Notes: a model not told the origin generated them from the letters alone. A stretch of DNA of 64,000 bases from RPQJ01 sp963732415 (GCA_963732415.1 CAVSZK010000015.1:1-64000); one strand, 5' to 3'. Counted from the stretch's first letter, positions 45,038-54,595 are shown. Made by a program: numbers and translations.

Positions 45038-47086
45038 ATGCCCTACTCGACCTCGGATATCAGAAACCTCGCACTCGTGGGCCAAGCCGGCGCGGGCAAG
45101 ACTCTGCTGGCCGAAGCCTTGCTCGTGCAATCCGGTGCGATTCGGTCCAAGGGATCGCTTGCGCGCGGCACGACCGTGTGCGATTCGGATCCCCAGGAGA
45201 AGGCCCTGCTTCACTCGCTGGACGCGGCGATCTGCGGATTCGAGACCCAGGGGCGACGAGTCAACATCATCGACACGCCGGGGTACCCGGACTTCCTGGG
45301 CCGCAGCCTCTGCGCGCTCGAGGCCGTCGAGACGGCAGTCATCGTCGTGAACGCGGCGAACGGCATCGAGCCCATGACGCTGCGAATGATGGAATTCGCC
45401 AAGGCGCGCGGGCTTTGCAAGCTCATCGTCGTCAACAAGATCGACAGCCGCGATGCCCGCACCGAACAGGTGCTGGAGGAGATTCGCGAAACTTTCGGCA
45501 GGGCTTGCCTGCCGCTCAACCTCCCCGCCGACGGCGGCAATGCGGTGGTGGACTGTTTCTTCCAGGCGTCGGGCAAGACCACGGACTTCTCGTCGGTCGA
45601 CGCGGCGCACACCGAGATCATCGACCAGGTGGTCGAGGTGGACGAAAAGCTGATGGCGTTGTACCTGGAGCAGGGCGAGGAAATCACCCCTGACCAGCTC
45701 CACGACCCGTTCGAGCTGGCCCTGCGCGAGGATCACCTGGTGCCGGTCTGCTTCTGCAGCGCCGAGACCGGCGCCGGCATCCAGGAACTGCTGGACGTGC
45801 TGGTGCGCCTGGCGCCGAATCCCGCCGAGGGTAATCCGCCGCCGTTCCTCAAGGGTGAAGGCGACGCGGCGGTACGCGTCAAGATCGAACCGGATCCGGA
45901 CAGGCACGTCGTCGCACACGTATTCAAGGTCACGATCGACCCGTTCGTGGGCAAGCTGGGCATTTTCAGGGTTCACCAGGGCACGGTGAAGGCCGGCGCC
46001 CCGCTGCTGGTTGGCGACGCGCGCAAGCCCATCAAGATCGCCCATCTTTTTCAGCTGCAGGGCAAGGAGCACATCGAGGTTCCGCAGGCGATTCCTGGTG
46101 ACATCTGCGCCGTGCCGAAGATAGACGAACTGCACTTCGACGCGGTGCTGCACGACTCGCACGACGAGGACCACTTCCACCTCAAGTCCGTGTCGTTCCC
46201 GCCCCCGATGCTCGGCCTGGCCATCCACGCCGAGAAGCGCGGCGACGAGCAGAAACTCTCCGAGTCTCTGCACCGACTGGTGGCCGAAGACCCCTGCGTG
46301 CGGGTCGAGCATCACACAGCCCAGAACGAGACCGTGCTCTATGGCCTTGGTGACTTGCACCTGCGTGTGATGCTGCAGCGCATGACCGAACGCTTCGGCG
46401 TCGGGGTCACGACAGCGCCGCCCAGCATTCCCTACCGCGAGACGATCACGCGACCGGCGGAGGGGCACAGCCGCCACAAGAAGCAGACGGGCGGTGCCGG
46501 GCAGTTCGGTGAGGTGTACCTGCGCGTGGAGCCGCTGCCGCGCGGTGCCGGCTTCGAGTTCGTGGACGACGTCGTCGGCGGCGCGATCCCCGGGCAGTTC
46601 ATCCCGGCCGTCGAGAAGGGTGTTCGGCAGGTGCTCATCGACGGCGCGATTGCGGGATTCGAGCTGCAGGACGTGCGCGTCAGCGTCTACGACGGCAAGC
46701 ACCACGCAGTGGACTCCAAGGAAGTCGCGTTCGTCGCCGCGGGCAAGAAGGCTTTCGTCAGCGCGATCAAGGAGGCGGGGCCGATCGTGCTCGAGCCGAT
46801 CGTAAAGGTCGCGATCAGCACGCCGTCGGACTCGATTGGCGACGTGACCAGCGACCTGTCGACACGCCGCGGCCGGATCAGCGGCCAGGACACGCTGCCG
46901 GGCGGGCGCTCGCAGATCTCGGCACTGGTGCCGCTGGCGGAACTGCAGGACTATCTCTCGCGGCTCAAGGCGATCACCGGTGGCGAAGGCACATACACCA
47001 TGGACATGAGCCACTACGACCCGGTGCCCGCGCGCAGGCAGCAGGAACTGGCCGCCGCCTTCAAGCCGCAGGAAGAAGCGGACTAG
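45038..47086 (+). CDS. Elongation factor G-like protein
   Basis: 682 residues with the five-domain EF-G layout. P-loop VGQAGAGKTLLAEALL replaces the GHVDAGKTT form of true EF-G; IIDTPGYPDF and VVNKIDSRD are G3 and G4. The C-terminal half has KKQTGGAGQFGEVYLRVEPL and RRGRISGQDTLPGG. This matches the fusA-like paralogues annotated elongation factor G-like, separate from the str-operon fusA. Role unknown; a ribosome-associated GTPase is inferred. Followed at 42 bp by the glycosyltransferase. Confidence 0.88.
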   Translation: MPYSTSDIRNLALVGQAGAGKTLLAEALLVQSGAIRSKGSLARGTTVCDSDPQEKALLHSLDAAICGFETQGRRVNIIDTPGYPDFLGRSLCALEAVETAVIVVNAANGIEPMTLRMMEFAKARGLCKLIVVNKIDSRDARTEQVLEEIRETFGRACLPLNLPADGGNAVVDCFFQASGKTTDFSSVDAAHTEIIDQVVEVDEKLMALYLEQGEEITPDQLHDPFELALREDHLVPVCFCSAETGAGIQELLDVLVRLAPNPAEGNPPPFLKGEGDAAVRVKIEPDPDRHVVAHVFKVTIDPFVGKLGIFRVHQGTVKAGAPLLVGDARKPIKIAHLFQLQGKEHIEVPQAIPGDICAVPKIDELHFDAVLHDSHDEDHFHLKSVSFPPPMLGLAIHAEKRGDEQKLSESLHRLVAEDPCVRVEHHTAQNETVLYGLGDLHLRVMLQRMTERFGVGVTTAPPSIPYRETITRPAEGHSRHKKQTGGAGQFGEVYLRVEPLPRGAGFEFVDDVVGGAIPGQFIPAVEKGVRQVLIDGAIAGFELQDVRVSVYDGKHHAVDSKEVAFVAAGKKAFVSAIKEAGPIVLEPIVKVAISTPSDSIGDVTSDLSTRRGRISGQDTLPGGRSQISALVPLAELQDYLSRLKAITGGEGTYTMDMSHYDPVPARRQQELAAAFKPQEEAD

Positions 47087-47128
47087 CCGGCGCGGCGGCT
47101 GGCCGCGCCGTCGTCGCCCGGGCGACCG

Positions 47129-48175
47129 ATGAACGAGACGATCAGGTTCGACAGTCTCCCGGCGCGACTGGTCGTCGAGCACGGCAGTGTCCATCCGGGA
47201 AAGGTAACGCTCTACTCGATCATGAGGAACGAGCGTTTCTTCCTCGACGCGTTCTTCGACCATTACCGCAGCCTCGGCGTCGAGCAGTTCCTGGTGCTCG
47301 ACGACGGCTCTGCTGACGGCTCGATCGAGTTCTTCCGCGCGCAGCCGGACTGCGTGTTGTTCTCTTCGGAGCTCAAGTACGGCATGAACATCGCCGTCGA
47401 GATGCCGGACGGCCGCGTGCGGCGCGACCGGGCCGGCGTGCTCTTCAAGAGAGTCATCGGCGAGACATTCTGCCGCGGCGAATTCGGCCTCTATGCCGAC
47501 GCGGACGAGTTCCTGCTGCTGCCGGGCGCAATCCCTGACCTTTCCACGCTCTACCGAAAGCTGGCCGAGCGTTCGATCGACGCGGTCGTGGCTTCGCTGG
47601 TCGAGTTCTATCCGGAGTCGGTCCGCGACCTGCAGGGATCACCCCAGCCACGCACGTTCGCCGACCTGGCCGGGCTCTATCCGTACTTTGACGCAGTGCC
47701 GCTGGTCAAATTCCGCGGCGGCCTTGCGCCGAAGCGCATCAACGGCAGCGCGTCGAGGCGGCTTTTCGCGGACTACGGGATCACGCTGCCCGCCGAGCCG
47801 CTGCCACTGGTGCCGCGCTGGCTGAACCGGATGCTGCCGAGGCGCCCGGGCAAATCCGCGACCATGAAGACACCGATCGTCCGCTGGCGCCCGGGCGTCT
47901 GGATCTCGGACACCCACCGCAGCAACGTTCGACCGTCGGACGCCGTGCTGCTCGCATTCGCACACTTCAAGTTCAACCACCGGCTGGCGCAGAAAACCGA
48001 GGAGGCAATTCGCCTTCGCTCCTACGCCGGGAAGAGCGAGAAATACGAACTCTACGCGGACCTGATGACGCGGATGCTGGCTTCCGGCGCCTCGTTCGCC
48101 GGGCCCGACTCGAGACGCTACGCCGGCACGCCGGACCTGGAGAAAGCCGGGCTGCTCGACTGGCGACTGGAGTAG
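47129..48175 (+). CDS. Glycosyltransferase family 2-type (Glyco_tranf_2_4)
   Basis: 348 residues. SIMRNERFFLDAFFDHYRSLG and FLVLDDGSADGS match the Glyco_tranf_2_4 group (PF13704); the metal-binding site is probably YADADEFLLLPG. Near the C-terminus HFKFNHRLAQKTEEAI is also typical. No membrane helix, so cytoplasmic or peripheral. It lies next to three sulfotransferases, convergent with the first, suggesting a sulfated glycan or glycolipid. Confidence 0.8.
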   Translation: MNETIRFDSLPARLVVEHGSVHPGKVTLYSIMRNERFFLDAFFDHYRSLGVEQFLVLDDGSADGSIEFFRAQPDCVLFSSELKYGMNIAVEMPDGRVRRDRAGVLFKRVIGETFCRGEFGLYADADEFLLLPGAIPDLSTLYRKLAERSIDAVVASLVEFYPESVRDLQGSPQPRTFADLAGLYPYFDAVPLVKFRGGLAPKRINGSASRRLFADYGITLPAEPLPLVPRWLNRMLPRRPGKSATMKTPIVRWRPGVWISDTHRSNVRPSDAVLLAFAHFKFNHRLAQKTEEAIRLRSYAGKSEKYELYADLMTRMLASGASFAGPDSRRYAGTPDLEKAGLLDWRLE

Positions 48176-48205
48176 GCGTTCCGGCGCCCGCCTCCGCCGC
48201 GGGCA

Positions 48206-48892
48206 TCAGAACTGGTAACCGAACTCGCTGATCTCGCGTTCGCAGGCCTTTGCCACGAAATTACGCGCGTGCCCGCTGTAGAACTCCTGGTACGGTCGGC
48301 GGTCCCTGCGCGTGTTGCGCTTGGCATCCGGTAACTCGAGCCCGCCCGGAAGCCCGAGCCGCTCGACTATGCGGCCGAGTTCGGCATCGAGGTCCTCGAA
48401 GCGATACACCGCGTCGACCGCGATACGGCCGTCGATAGCGTATGTGTCGAAGTTCGAAAGTATGTTCCTGCGCTGCATCTCGAGCAGGTAGCGATCGAAG
48501 TCCGGCAGCCGCTTCTTGCTGCGGTTCTGCCAGAAATACTGCGAGATCGCACGGTCCCAGGGATTGCGCTCAAAGCAGAACTTGAAGTACGAGTTCCAGG
48601 TCTGCTCGCCGACCTTCTCGCGCAGTTCACTGGCCGGCATGTGGTTCCAGAACCGCTCCTGCGGGCCGTGCCGCCAGCAGCGAATCCTGTCGAGCAGCGA
48701 GGTGCCCACCGGCTCGAGGTTGTTTGCCGGCCCCTGGTAACCGAGCGTTGCACGCTTCGGCTCGTCGCGATGGCCGATCTTCGACAGGATGTCGTTGCCG
48801 TCGCAGTAGCGCGACAGCGCGATCTCGGTGCTGGTGCCGGCCGTCTTCTTGGTCTTGAGGAAGATGAACCGGTAGCGGTGATTGACGATCAT
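48206..48892 (-). CDS. Sulfotransferase (Sulfotransfer_2-like), first of three
   Basis: 228 residues from the ATG at 48892. PAPS 5'-phosphosulfate loop FLKTKKTAGTSTEIAL near the N-terminus and the 3'-phosphate site FCFERNPWDRAISQYFW. It transfers sulfate from PAPS to a sugar or similar acceptor. A GC hairpin at 48186-48204 lies in the convergent gap. The other two sulfotransferases follow upstream on the same strand. Confidence 0.85.
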   Translation of the reverse strand: MIVNHRYRFIFLKTKKTAGTSTEIALSRYCDGNDILSKIGHRDEPKRATLGYQGPANNLEPVGTSLLDRIRCWRHGPQERFWNHMPASELREKVGEQTWNSYFKFCFERNPWDRAISQYFWQNRSKKRLPDFDRYLLEMQRRNILSNFDTYAIDGRIAVDAVYRFEDLDAELGRIVERLGLPGGLELPDAKRNTRRDRRPYQEFYSGHARNFVAKACEREISEFGYQF

Positions 48893-48938
48893 CGTGCCCG
48901 CCCTCGGGTTGCGGCCAGCCGCAGCAGATGGCCTGCCT

Positions 48939-49772
48939 TCATGCCCGGGCTCCGCGAGACGCGTGGAACGCACGCGCGAGGGGCTTGTAGAGCACGCCGC
49001 GCTTCACGGCCGCCAGCGCCCTCGCCAGGATCCTGCGCTGCGGGGCCGGGATTCGGGAGCGCAGCGCTGCCACGTCCGCATCCAGCGTCGCGCCATACTG
49101 CGCCATCTGGCGAGGGTACACGGCGTCGCGCACGTGTCGATAGAGTTTTTCGTCCTCCACGTGGTGCGCACGGATCATTTCCACGGTACGCGGATCGCCG
49201 AGGATCTGCTTCCGGATCGAGCTCGAAGCCGCCACGTTCCTGGCTCGGTAGGCGACGTCGAACGCCGGGTCCCCGACCCAGCGCGTCAGCATCACCAGCG
49301 ATTCGTCGAATCGCTCCTGCAGCCCGACGAACCCGACATGGCGCTCGACCACGTCGATCGCGCGAGCCGCGTCGGCGCCGACCGGCCAGGACCCGCGGGT
49401 CCTCAGCAGGAACCGTGACTGGTAGTTGGCGTGCTTCTCGAGCCAGGGCTCGAAATCCGAGGTTTCGTCCTTGTTGCGCCGGTACTGGTAGTGCGACACG
49501 CAACGTTCGACCGGGTCGCGCAGGAACAGGAAATAGCGAATCGAGTCGCAGGCGGAAGCGAGGTCGCCGAGCGGAACCACACCGTGTCCTGCGACGCTGC
49601 GCAGCCCGCGATAGAAGCGGCGGGCGAATCGCAGGTCGTCCTGCGTAGCCACGCCTTCCGCCTGCAGGTCGCAATGCCTTCCCGGAAACGACTGCCGCAG
49701 GATGTCGCACATCGTCTGGCCGCCCGTCTTCATCACGTGCGCGTAGGCGATCAGGTCGGCGCGCCGCGTCAC
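48939..49772 (-). CDS. Sulfotransferase (Sulfotransfer_2-like), second of three
   Basis: 277 residues from a GTG at 49772 overlapping the third gene's stop by GTGA. PAPS loop AHVMKTGGQTMCDILR; 3'-phosphate site YFLFLRDPVERCVSHYQYR. The sequence differs clearly from its neighbours, so these are not recent duplicates. Basic, Arg-rich C-terminus. Confidence 0.85.
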   Translation of the reverse strand: MTRRADLIAYAHVMKTGGQTMCDILRQSFPGRHCDLQAEGVATQDDLRFARRFYRGLRSVAGHGVVPLGDLASACDSIRYFLFLRDPVERCVSHYQYRRNKDETSDFEPWLEKHANYQSRFLLRTRGSWPVGADAARAIDVVERHVGFVGLQERFDESLVMLTRWVGDPAFDVAYRARNVAASSSIRKQILGDPRTVEMIRAHHVEDEKLYRHVRDAVYPRQMAQYGATLDADVAALRSRIPAPQRRILARALAAVKRGVLYKPLARAFHASRGARA

Positions 49773-50455
49773 GACGGATCCCGGTCGTCGTCCGGCCCCG
49801 CGGGCGAAACGCGAATTTCGAGCCCCAGCGCGCGGCGCAGCCGCCGCCACGGGCCGCGCCAGGGCAGGTCGCGGCGGCCGGAGTTCGCATGCGGCCAGGG
49901 TCGAGCGGGAACGGGCGCCTGGAGGAACGTGCACAGACGGTCCCAGCCCCGTTCGCGGGTAGGATCGAACTCGAGAAACTGGTCAGGCCTGGAGGAAAAG
50001 AACTCCCGCACGGCCTGGTTGTGCGCGCGATACGCGGCGAGCCACGCCTGCCGGCTCTGCTCGTCCCGTGACGGGTCGGCGTGTGGCCCGAACATCCACG
50101 CCCGCATCGGGCGGATGCGCCGGTTGCGGTAGAAACCAGTGCAGCTCCTGATCCAGGACTCCTCGTCGCGCACGGTCAGTATGTAGCGCGCGTCCGGGTA
50201 CATCGCGTGAATCTCCCGCCAGATCCGGAAGTACGGATTGTCGGTAAACGCGTCGAACATCCCGAACGTCGGCAGGCGGAAGTCGCCCGCGTCGATCTGC
50301 CGGACCAGCGTCGCACCGTCGTCGGCGCCGGGGTAGCTATCCGGCGTGTCGCCGTTGACGGTGTGGTAACCGAGAATGCGCAGCGCCTCGTAGAGGGAGG
50401 TCGTACCGGTCTTGTAGAAACCGATCCCGAACACCTTGCCGTCGTACTGCGTCAT
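49769..50455 (-). CDS. Sulfotransferase (Sulfotransfer_4-like), third of three
   Basis: 228 residues. PAPS loop GIGFYKTGTTSLYEALRILG; 3'-phosphate region ILTVRDEESWIRSCTGFY. Belongs to the short Sulfotransfer_4 group (PF17784). It overlaps the DUF6279 gene upstream by 4 bp (its ATG over that stop), so the four genes may be co-transcribed. Confidence 0.82.
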   Translation of the reverse strand: MTQYDGKVFGIGFYKTGTTSLYEALRILGYHTVNGDTPDSYPGADDGATLVRQIDAGDFRLPTFGMFDAFTDNPYFRIWREIHAMYPDARYILTVRDEESWIRSCTGFYRNRRIRPMRAWMFGPHADPSRDEQSRQAWLAAYRAHNQAVREFFSSRPDQFLEFDPTRERGWDRLCTFLQAPVPARPWPHANSGRRDLPWRGPWRRLRRALGLEIRVSPAGPDDDRDPS

Positions 50456-51348
50456 GCCGCTCGCTTCCGCTGCTTAGCCTGCGCCAGCCGGACGAGCTCG
50501 TCGGCGAGCGACGTGAGCCTGCGGTGCGCCTTGACGCGCTGTTCCGGCGTGAGCGTTGCGTCGAGTGCAGCCAGCAGTTCTATCGCCTCCGTACGCCGGC
50601 GCTCGATTGCCGCGCGGTACTGCGGCGTCCATAGCTCGTCGGGGCGCGCGACCAGGATTGTCATCCGCCGCGAGAACTCCTCGCCCGAGCCACGGACGGC
50701 CAGCGCTGCCGCCAGCGCCTCCCGCCAGGCGCGGCGATTGTCGCGCCATTCCGCCATGAACGAACCAGCGCCGGCCGCCTGCGTGTCGACCAGCGCCCTC
50801 TGGCGGGCGTCGAGTCGACCGGTGAACCGCTCCAGCGTGCGCCGTACTCGTTTCTGCCTGCGCTCAACCTGCTGCGCGGGCGTGTACTCGCCATACTCCT
50901 GCCATTCCTCCTCGTCCCGCTGCTCGAGATTCGCGAGCAACTCGACGACCTGCTCGTCGGTGAGCGTACGCGCGATGCCGATCGCAACGGGCGCCAGCCC
51001 GCTGCCGATTTCCTGCCAGAACACGTCTACCTGCCGTATCACTTTCTGCCACACGACGGCGTCGGCACTGGTCTCGACGGATCCAGCCAACCCATTGAGG
51101 AAAGTCGCGTAACGCTCCAGCTCGGATGCGCGGTGTCGGTCGAGGCTCCCGGCCAGCAAGCTGTCGAGCTGCCTGGACTGCGCGTCATCGAGCGTGACCA
51201 GCCCGCCCACGTAGTAGGCAACGAGAGTGTCGAGGCGCGGGTAGACGATCCCGAGTCCGCAGCCGCCGAGCGCGAGCAGCACGACAATGACCACGCTGCG
51301 CGACACGCGCGCGTTCCATCGTCGAATCGTTGCTGCTGCTGGGCGCAT
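50452..51348 (-). CDS. DUF6279 family lipoprotein
   Basis: 298 residues from the ATG at 51348. Lipoprotein signal ending LGGC (Cys at about residue 30), then YPRLDTLVAYYVGGLVTLDDAQSRQL, typical of DUF6279. The remainder is charged and helical. Family function unknown. Confidence 0.78.
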   Translation of the reverse strand: MRPAAATIRRWNARVSRSVVIVVLLALGGCGLGIVYPRLDTLVAYYVGGLVTLDDAQSRQLDSLLAGSLDRHRASELERYATFLNGLAGSVETSADAVVWQKVIRQVDVFWQEIGSGLAPVAIGIARTLTDEQVVELLANLEQRDEEEWQEYGEYTPAQQVERRQKRVRRTLERFTGRLDARQRALVDTQAAGAGSFMAEWRDNRRAWREALAAALAVRGSGEEFSRRMTILVARPDELWTPQYRAAIERRRTEAIELLAALDATLTPEQRVKAHRRLTSLADELVRLAQAKQRKRAA

Positions 51349-51359
51349 TGCCGGTGACT

Positions 51360-52049
51360 CTAGGCGGGGTCCGCCGGCATGCCAAGCGGCTCGACCAGGT
51401 CGGCCCCCTGGTTGCGCGCGTCGTTCACCCGGCGGCTCACCGGCCGAGCCTCGAGCCCGCCGTTCGCCCAGGGAGCGAGCAGCCCATCCGGCGCGCCAGC
51501 CGCACCGCCTGCGGGCTGCAGCCACTCGTCGTGTTGCGCCCGGGCAATGATCACGGGCATACGATGGTGGACATGTTCGAGTTCCGGGGCGGCCGGCACC
51601 GTGACGATGCAGCACGACTCGAGTTGATCGCCGCTCGCCGGGTCATGCCATGACTCCCACAGGCCGGCCATGCCGAATGGTTCGTGGTCCGCAAAGCTGA
51701 TGAAAAAAGGCTGTTTCACGCTGCCGCTGTATTGCCACTCGTACCAGCCGTCGGCGAGTACCAGGCAGCGGCGGCGCCTGTAGGCGCTGCGAAATGACGG
51801 CTTCTCACCCAGCGTCTCAGCTCGGGCGTTGATCATGCGCGCGCCGATCGACTTTTCCCTGGCCCAGGACGGCACGAGGCCCCAGTGCAGCATGGCGAGC
51901 GAGCGATGTCCGGGCTGATCGACCCGGACCGCCGCGACGAACTGCGTCGGTGCGATGTTGTAACGAGGCTCCACCGGCGTCGAGCCAGCGACGCCGAACA
52001 GACGCGCCACCGCCTCGTGCGGAGAGTAGAAGGCAAATCGGCCGCACAT
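51360..52049 (-). CDS. SRAP/YedK (HMCES) family protein
   Basis: 229 residues starting MCGRFAFY; Cys2, exposed after Met removal, links covalently to abasic sites in single-stranded DNA. Other conserved sites: RYNIAPTQ, INARAETLGEKPSFRSAY and HHRMPVIIAR, carrying the conserved Asn, Glu and His. It protects abasic sites at replication forks. Confidence 0.93.
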   Translation of the reverse strand: MCGRFAFYSPHEAVARLFGVAGSTPVEPRYNIAPTQFVAAVRVDQPGHRSLAMLHWGLVPSWAREKSIGARMINARAETLGEKPSFRSAYRRRRCLVLADGWYEWQYSGSVKQPFFISFADHEPFGMAGLWESWHDPASGDQLESCCIVTVPAAPELEHVHHRMPVIIARAQHDEWLQPAGGAAGAPDGLLAPWANGGLEARPVSRRVNDARNQGADLVEPLGMPADPA

Positions 52050-52058
52050 GGGAGACGC

Positions 52059-52862
52059 CTACTCCCGCGTCCCGATGCCCCTCTCCAGCAGCCAGACGCT
52101 GGTCACGAAGAGCACGACGGCCGCTAGGAGCATGATGGCAAAGGCGAGGCCGACGTCCACGTCCGATACCCCGAGAAACCCGAACCTGAACGAGTTCACC
52201 ATGTACAGGATCGGGTTTGCGCGCGAGGCGTGCTGCGCCCACTCCGGAAGCATCGCGATCGAGTAGAACACACCGCCCAGATACGTGAGCGGCGTCAGGA
52301 TGAATGTCGGTATGAACGTGATCTGGTCGAAGTTCTTCGCAAATATGGCGTTGATCAGGCCACACAGCGAGAACACCAGCGCGGTCAGCAGCACGGCGGC
52401 ACAGACCAGCAGGATGTGCTCCACGTGCAGCCGGGTAAAGAACAGCGCGATCACCGTCACGACCAGCCCGACCAGCAGGCCGCGCATCATGCCGCCAGCC
52501 ACGTAGCCCAGCACGATCAGCCAGTTCGGCAGCGGCGACACGAGCAGTTCCTCGATGTGGCGACCGAACTTCGCGCCGAAGAACGACGAGACGACGTTGC
52601 CGTAGCTGTTGGTGATCACGGACATCATGATCAGCCCGGGCGCGATGTACTGCATGTAGCTGAAACCGCCCATTTCGCCGATGCGACGCCCTACCAGGCT
52701 GCCGAAAATGACGAAGTACAGCGTCGCGGTTATCGCCGGCGGCACCAACGTCTGTCCCCAGATCCGGACGATGCGACTGAATTCGCGAATGACAATGGTG
52801 CGAAACCCGACCCAGCGTCGTTCCGCGGTGCTTGCGCCGCCGCTCGCTGCTGCCTGGCTCAT
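52059..52862 (-). CDS. ABC-2 type transporter permease
   Basis: 267 residues from the ATG at 52862. Six membrane segments and the ABC-2 layout: TLYFVIFGSLVGRRIG, then the conserved YMQYIAPGLIMMSVITNSYGN and a closing helix LLAAVVLFVTSVWLLERG. Matches YadH-like exporters. Overlaps the ATPase gene by 4 bp. Confidence 0.9.
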   Translation of the reverse strand: MSQAAASGGASTAERRWVGFRTIVIREFSRIVRIWGQTLVPPAITATLYFVIFGSLVGRRIGEMGGFSYMQYIAPGLIMMSVITNSYGNVVSSFFGAKFGRHIEELLVSPLPNWLIVLGYVAGGMMRGLLVGLVVTVIALFFTRLHVEHILLVCAAVLLTALVFSLCGLINAIFAKNFDQITFIPTFILTPLTYLGGVFYSIAMLPEWAQHASRANPILYMVNSFRFGFLGVSDVDVGLAFAIMLLAAVVLFVTSVWLLERGIGTRE

Positions 52863-53809
52863 GCGCCCACCGCCGGCCTGGCGAGGCCGGTCCCGGCATC
52901 CCTGCCCTCGACCAGGCGCATGAAGAGTTCTTCGAGGCGGTTGGCCTTGTTGCGCATGCTGACGACTTCTATTCCCAGTGCAGTCAGCGCGGCGAACAGG
53001 TCGTTCAGGTTCTGCTCCTTGCTCACCTCGGCCTCGAGCGAACCGTCGCTGGTCACCTTGAGCGCATAGCCCGGAAGCTCGGGCGGACGTTCCACCGGCC
53101 GGCGAAGGTTCAGCACGAACACTTCGTTGTGCAGCTTGCGCAGCACGGTCGCCATGCGATCGTTCTCGATGATCCGGCCCTCGTCGATGATCGCGATGTT
53201 CCTGCAGAGGTGCTCGGCCTCCTCCAGGTAATGCGTGGTCAGGATGATGGTCGTTCCGTCCTCGTTGATCTGCCGGAGGAACTCCCACATCGAGCGGCGT
53301 ACTTCGATATCGACACCGGCAGTGGGCTCGTCGAGGATCAGCAGCCTGGGCTCGTGGACCAGCGCCCGCGCGATCATCAGCCTGCGCTTCATGCCACCGG
53401 ACAGCGTCCTCGAGATCGAGTCCCGCTTGTCCCAGAGCTGCAGCTTGTGCAGCCAGTGCTCCACGCGATCCTTCGCCACGCTGCGCGGCATTCCATAGAA
53501 GCCGGCCTGGTTGACGAGAATGGTCGAGACCTTTTCGAACTGGTTGAAGTTGATCTCCTGCGGAACCAGCCCGAGGCAGGCCTTTGCCGCCTCGAGATCC
53601 GTGTCGATGTCGTGTCCGAAAACCAGCGCCTTGCCGGCGGTCTTGGTGACCAGTGAAGACACGATGCCGATGGCCGTGGTCTTGCCGGCGCCGTTCGGCC
53701 CCAGCAGCGCGAAAAAATCTCCCTGCTCGACGTCGAGGTCGATTCCCTTGAGCGCCTGTACGCCAGTCTTGTAGGTCTTGGCGAGCTGCCGCAGCGAGAG
53801 GGCTTTCAT
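52859..53809 (-). CDS. ABC transporter ATP-binding protein (YadG-like)
   Basis: 316 residues. Walker A GPNGAGKTTAIGIVSSLV, signature LSGGMKRRLMIARALVH, Walker B LLILDEPTAGVDIE and His-loop LTTHYLEEAEHLC. A C-terminal extension of about 80 residues follows the NBD. Operates with the permease downstream. Substrate unknown. Confidence 0.92.
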   Translation of the reverse strand: MKALSLRQLAKTYKTGVQALKGIDLDVEQGDFFALLGPNGAGKTTAIGIVSSLVTKTAGKALVFGHDIDTDLEAAKACLGLVPQEINFNQFEKVSTILVNQAGFYGMPRSVAKDRVEHWLHKLQLWDKRDSISRTLSGGMKRRLMIARALVHEPRLLILDEPTAGVDIEVRRSMWEFLRQINEDGTTIILTTHYLEEAEHLCRNIAIIDEGRIIENDRMATVLRKLHNEVFVLNLRRPVERPPELPGYALKVTSDGSLEAEVSKEQNLNDLFAALTALGIEVVSMRNKANRLEELFMRLVEGRDAGTGLARPAVGA

Positions 53810-53942
53810 GGGTGGCGAGGGCAGGACAGGGGGGGTGCGCAGCGTAACGGCCTGTCACGCCAGCGGCAACAAGACCTGGACTGGCAAGTCGAGGCTGCGA
53901 CGGGCACTGCCGGACCGAAACCCGATCCCTTCGGCGCCGGCA

Positions 53943-54584
53943 TTACCCGTCCATCAGACAGATTCCCGCGCAATGCGCCCGCTGCAGCGCGCTGCCTGAT
54001 CCGGCCTCGGCGGCGGCCCGCAGCATCGACCAGAACTGCGAGTGCGCAGGCCAACGGACTCGGACCACACGGGGATCCGTAGCGAGCCACGCAATCCGGG
54101 TTGGGCAGGTCCCATTCAACTCGAGTTCCGCGTCCGACGACAGTCCGAATGCGATTCTCGCGATGAGCGGCGCGCTCTCGGCCAGTCGCCACGCGGTAAA
54201 GAGCGCGCCGTGTGCAAATGCCGTGCAACCGGCAAACCGCATGCCCTTCGATCCGACGCTGCCAGGCCGATCTTCCACCCGGTCCATCTCGGCGAGGAAT
54301 TCGGTGCCGGGTACCGAATCTCCGACCGGAATACGCAATTCAAAAAGGGCGAAGGGGCAGGCTGCCATTCGCTCCCTTACTTCCGGTTCCGCACCGGCGA
54401 TCTGGCCCCGCACGTCGTCGGTCCAGCCGAAAAGCGGGTCGCGGCTGGACTCCGGTCGCAGCCCGAGTTCCAGGTACTGGCGGTTCAGGTCCGCCAGGTC
54501 GCGCCGCGCAGAGCGGCTGAAAATGCCCTCCTGGACGGGGGCGCCAGGACTCCAGCCCTGCCCGTTGCTTGGCGTTCGCGTCAT
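53943..54584 (-). CDS. Unknown protein, divergent from FlhC-like regulator
   Basis: 213 residues from an ATG at 54584, chosen because GGAGGG lies 7 bp upstream; a TTG at 54599 is less likely. No family recognised. N-terminus RDLADLNRQYLELGLRPES is helical and the ending SQFWSMLRAAAEAGSGSALQRAH is well formed. No membrane segment or signal peptide. Shares the intergenic region and its two palindromes with the FlhC-like gene, so probably co-regulated. Confidence 0.6.
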   Translation of the reverse strand: MTRTPSNGQGWSPGAPVQEGIFSRSARRDLADLNRQYLELGLRPESSRDPLFGWTDDVRGQIAGAEPEVRERMAACPFALFELRIPVGDSVPGTEFLAEMDRVEDRPGSVGSKGMRFAGCTAFAHGALFTAWRLAESAPLIARIAFGLSSDAELELNGTCPTRIAWLATDPRVVRVRWPAHSQFWSMLRAAAEAGSGSALQRAHCAGICLMDG

Positions 54585-54595
54585 GAGTTGACCCT

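Noticed and set aside
47092..47112. GC-rich hairpin after the EF-G-like gene
   Set aside because: Stem is all G and C with no T run; common by chance in this composition, so not called a terminator.
44996..47263. 755-codon open frame antisense to the EF-G-like gene
   Set aside because: Shadow of a conserved gene; no recognisable motif.
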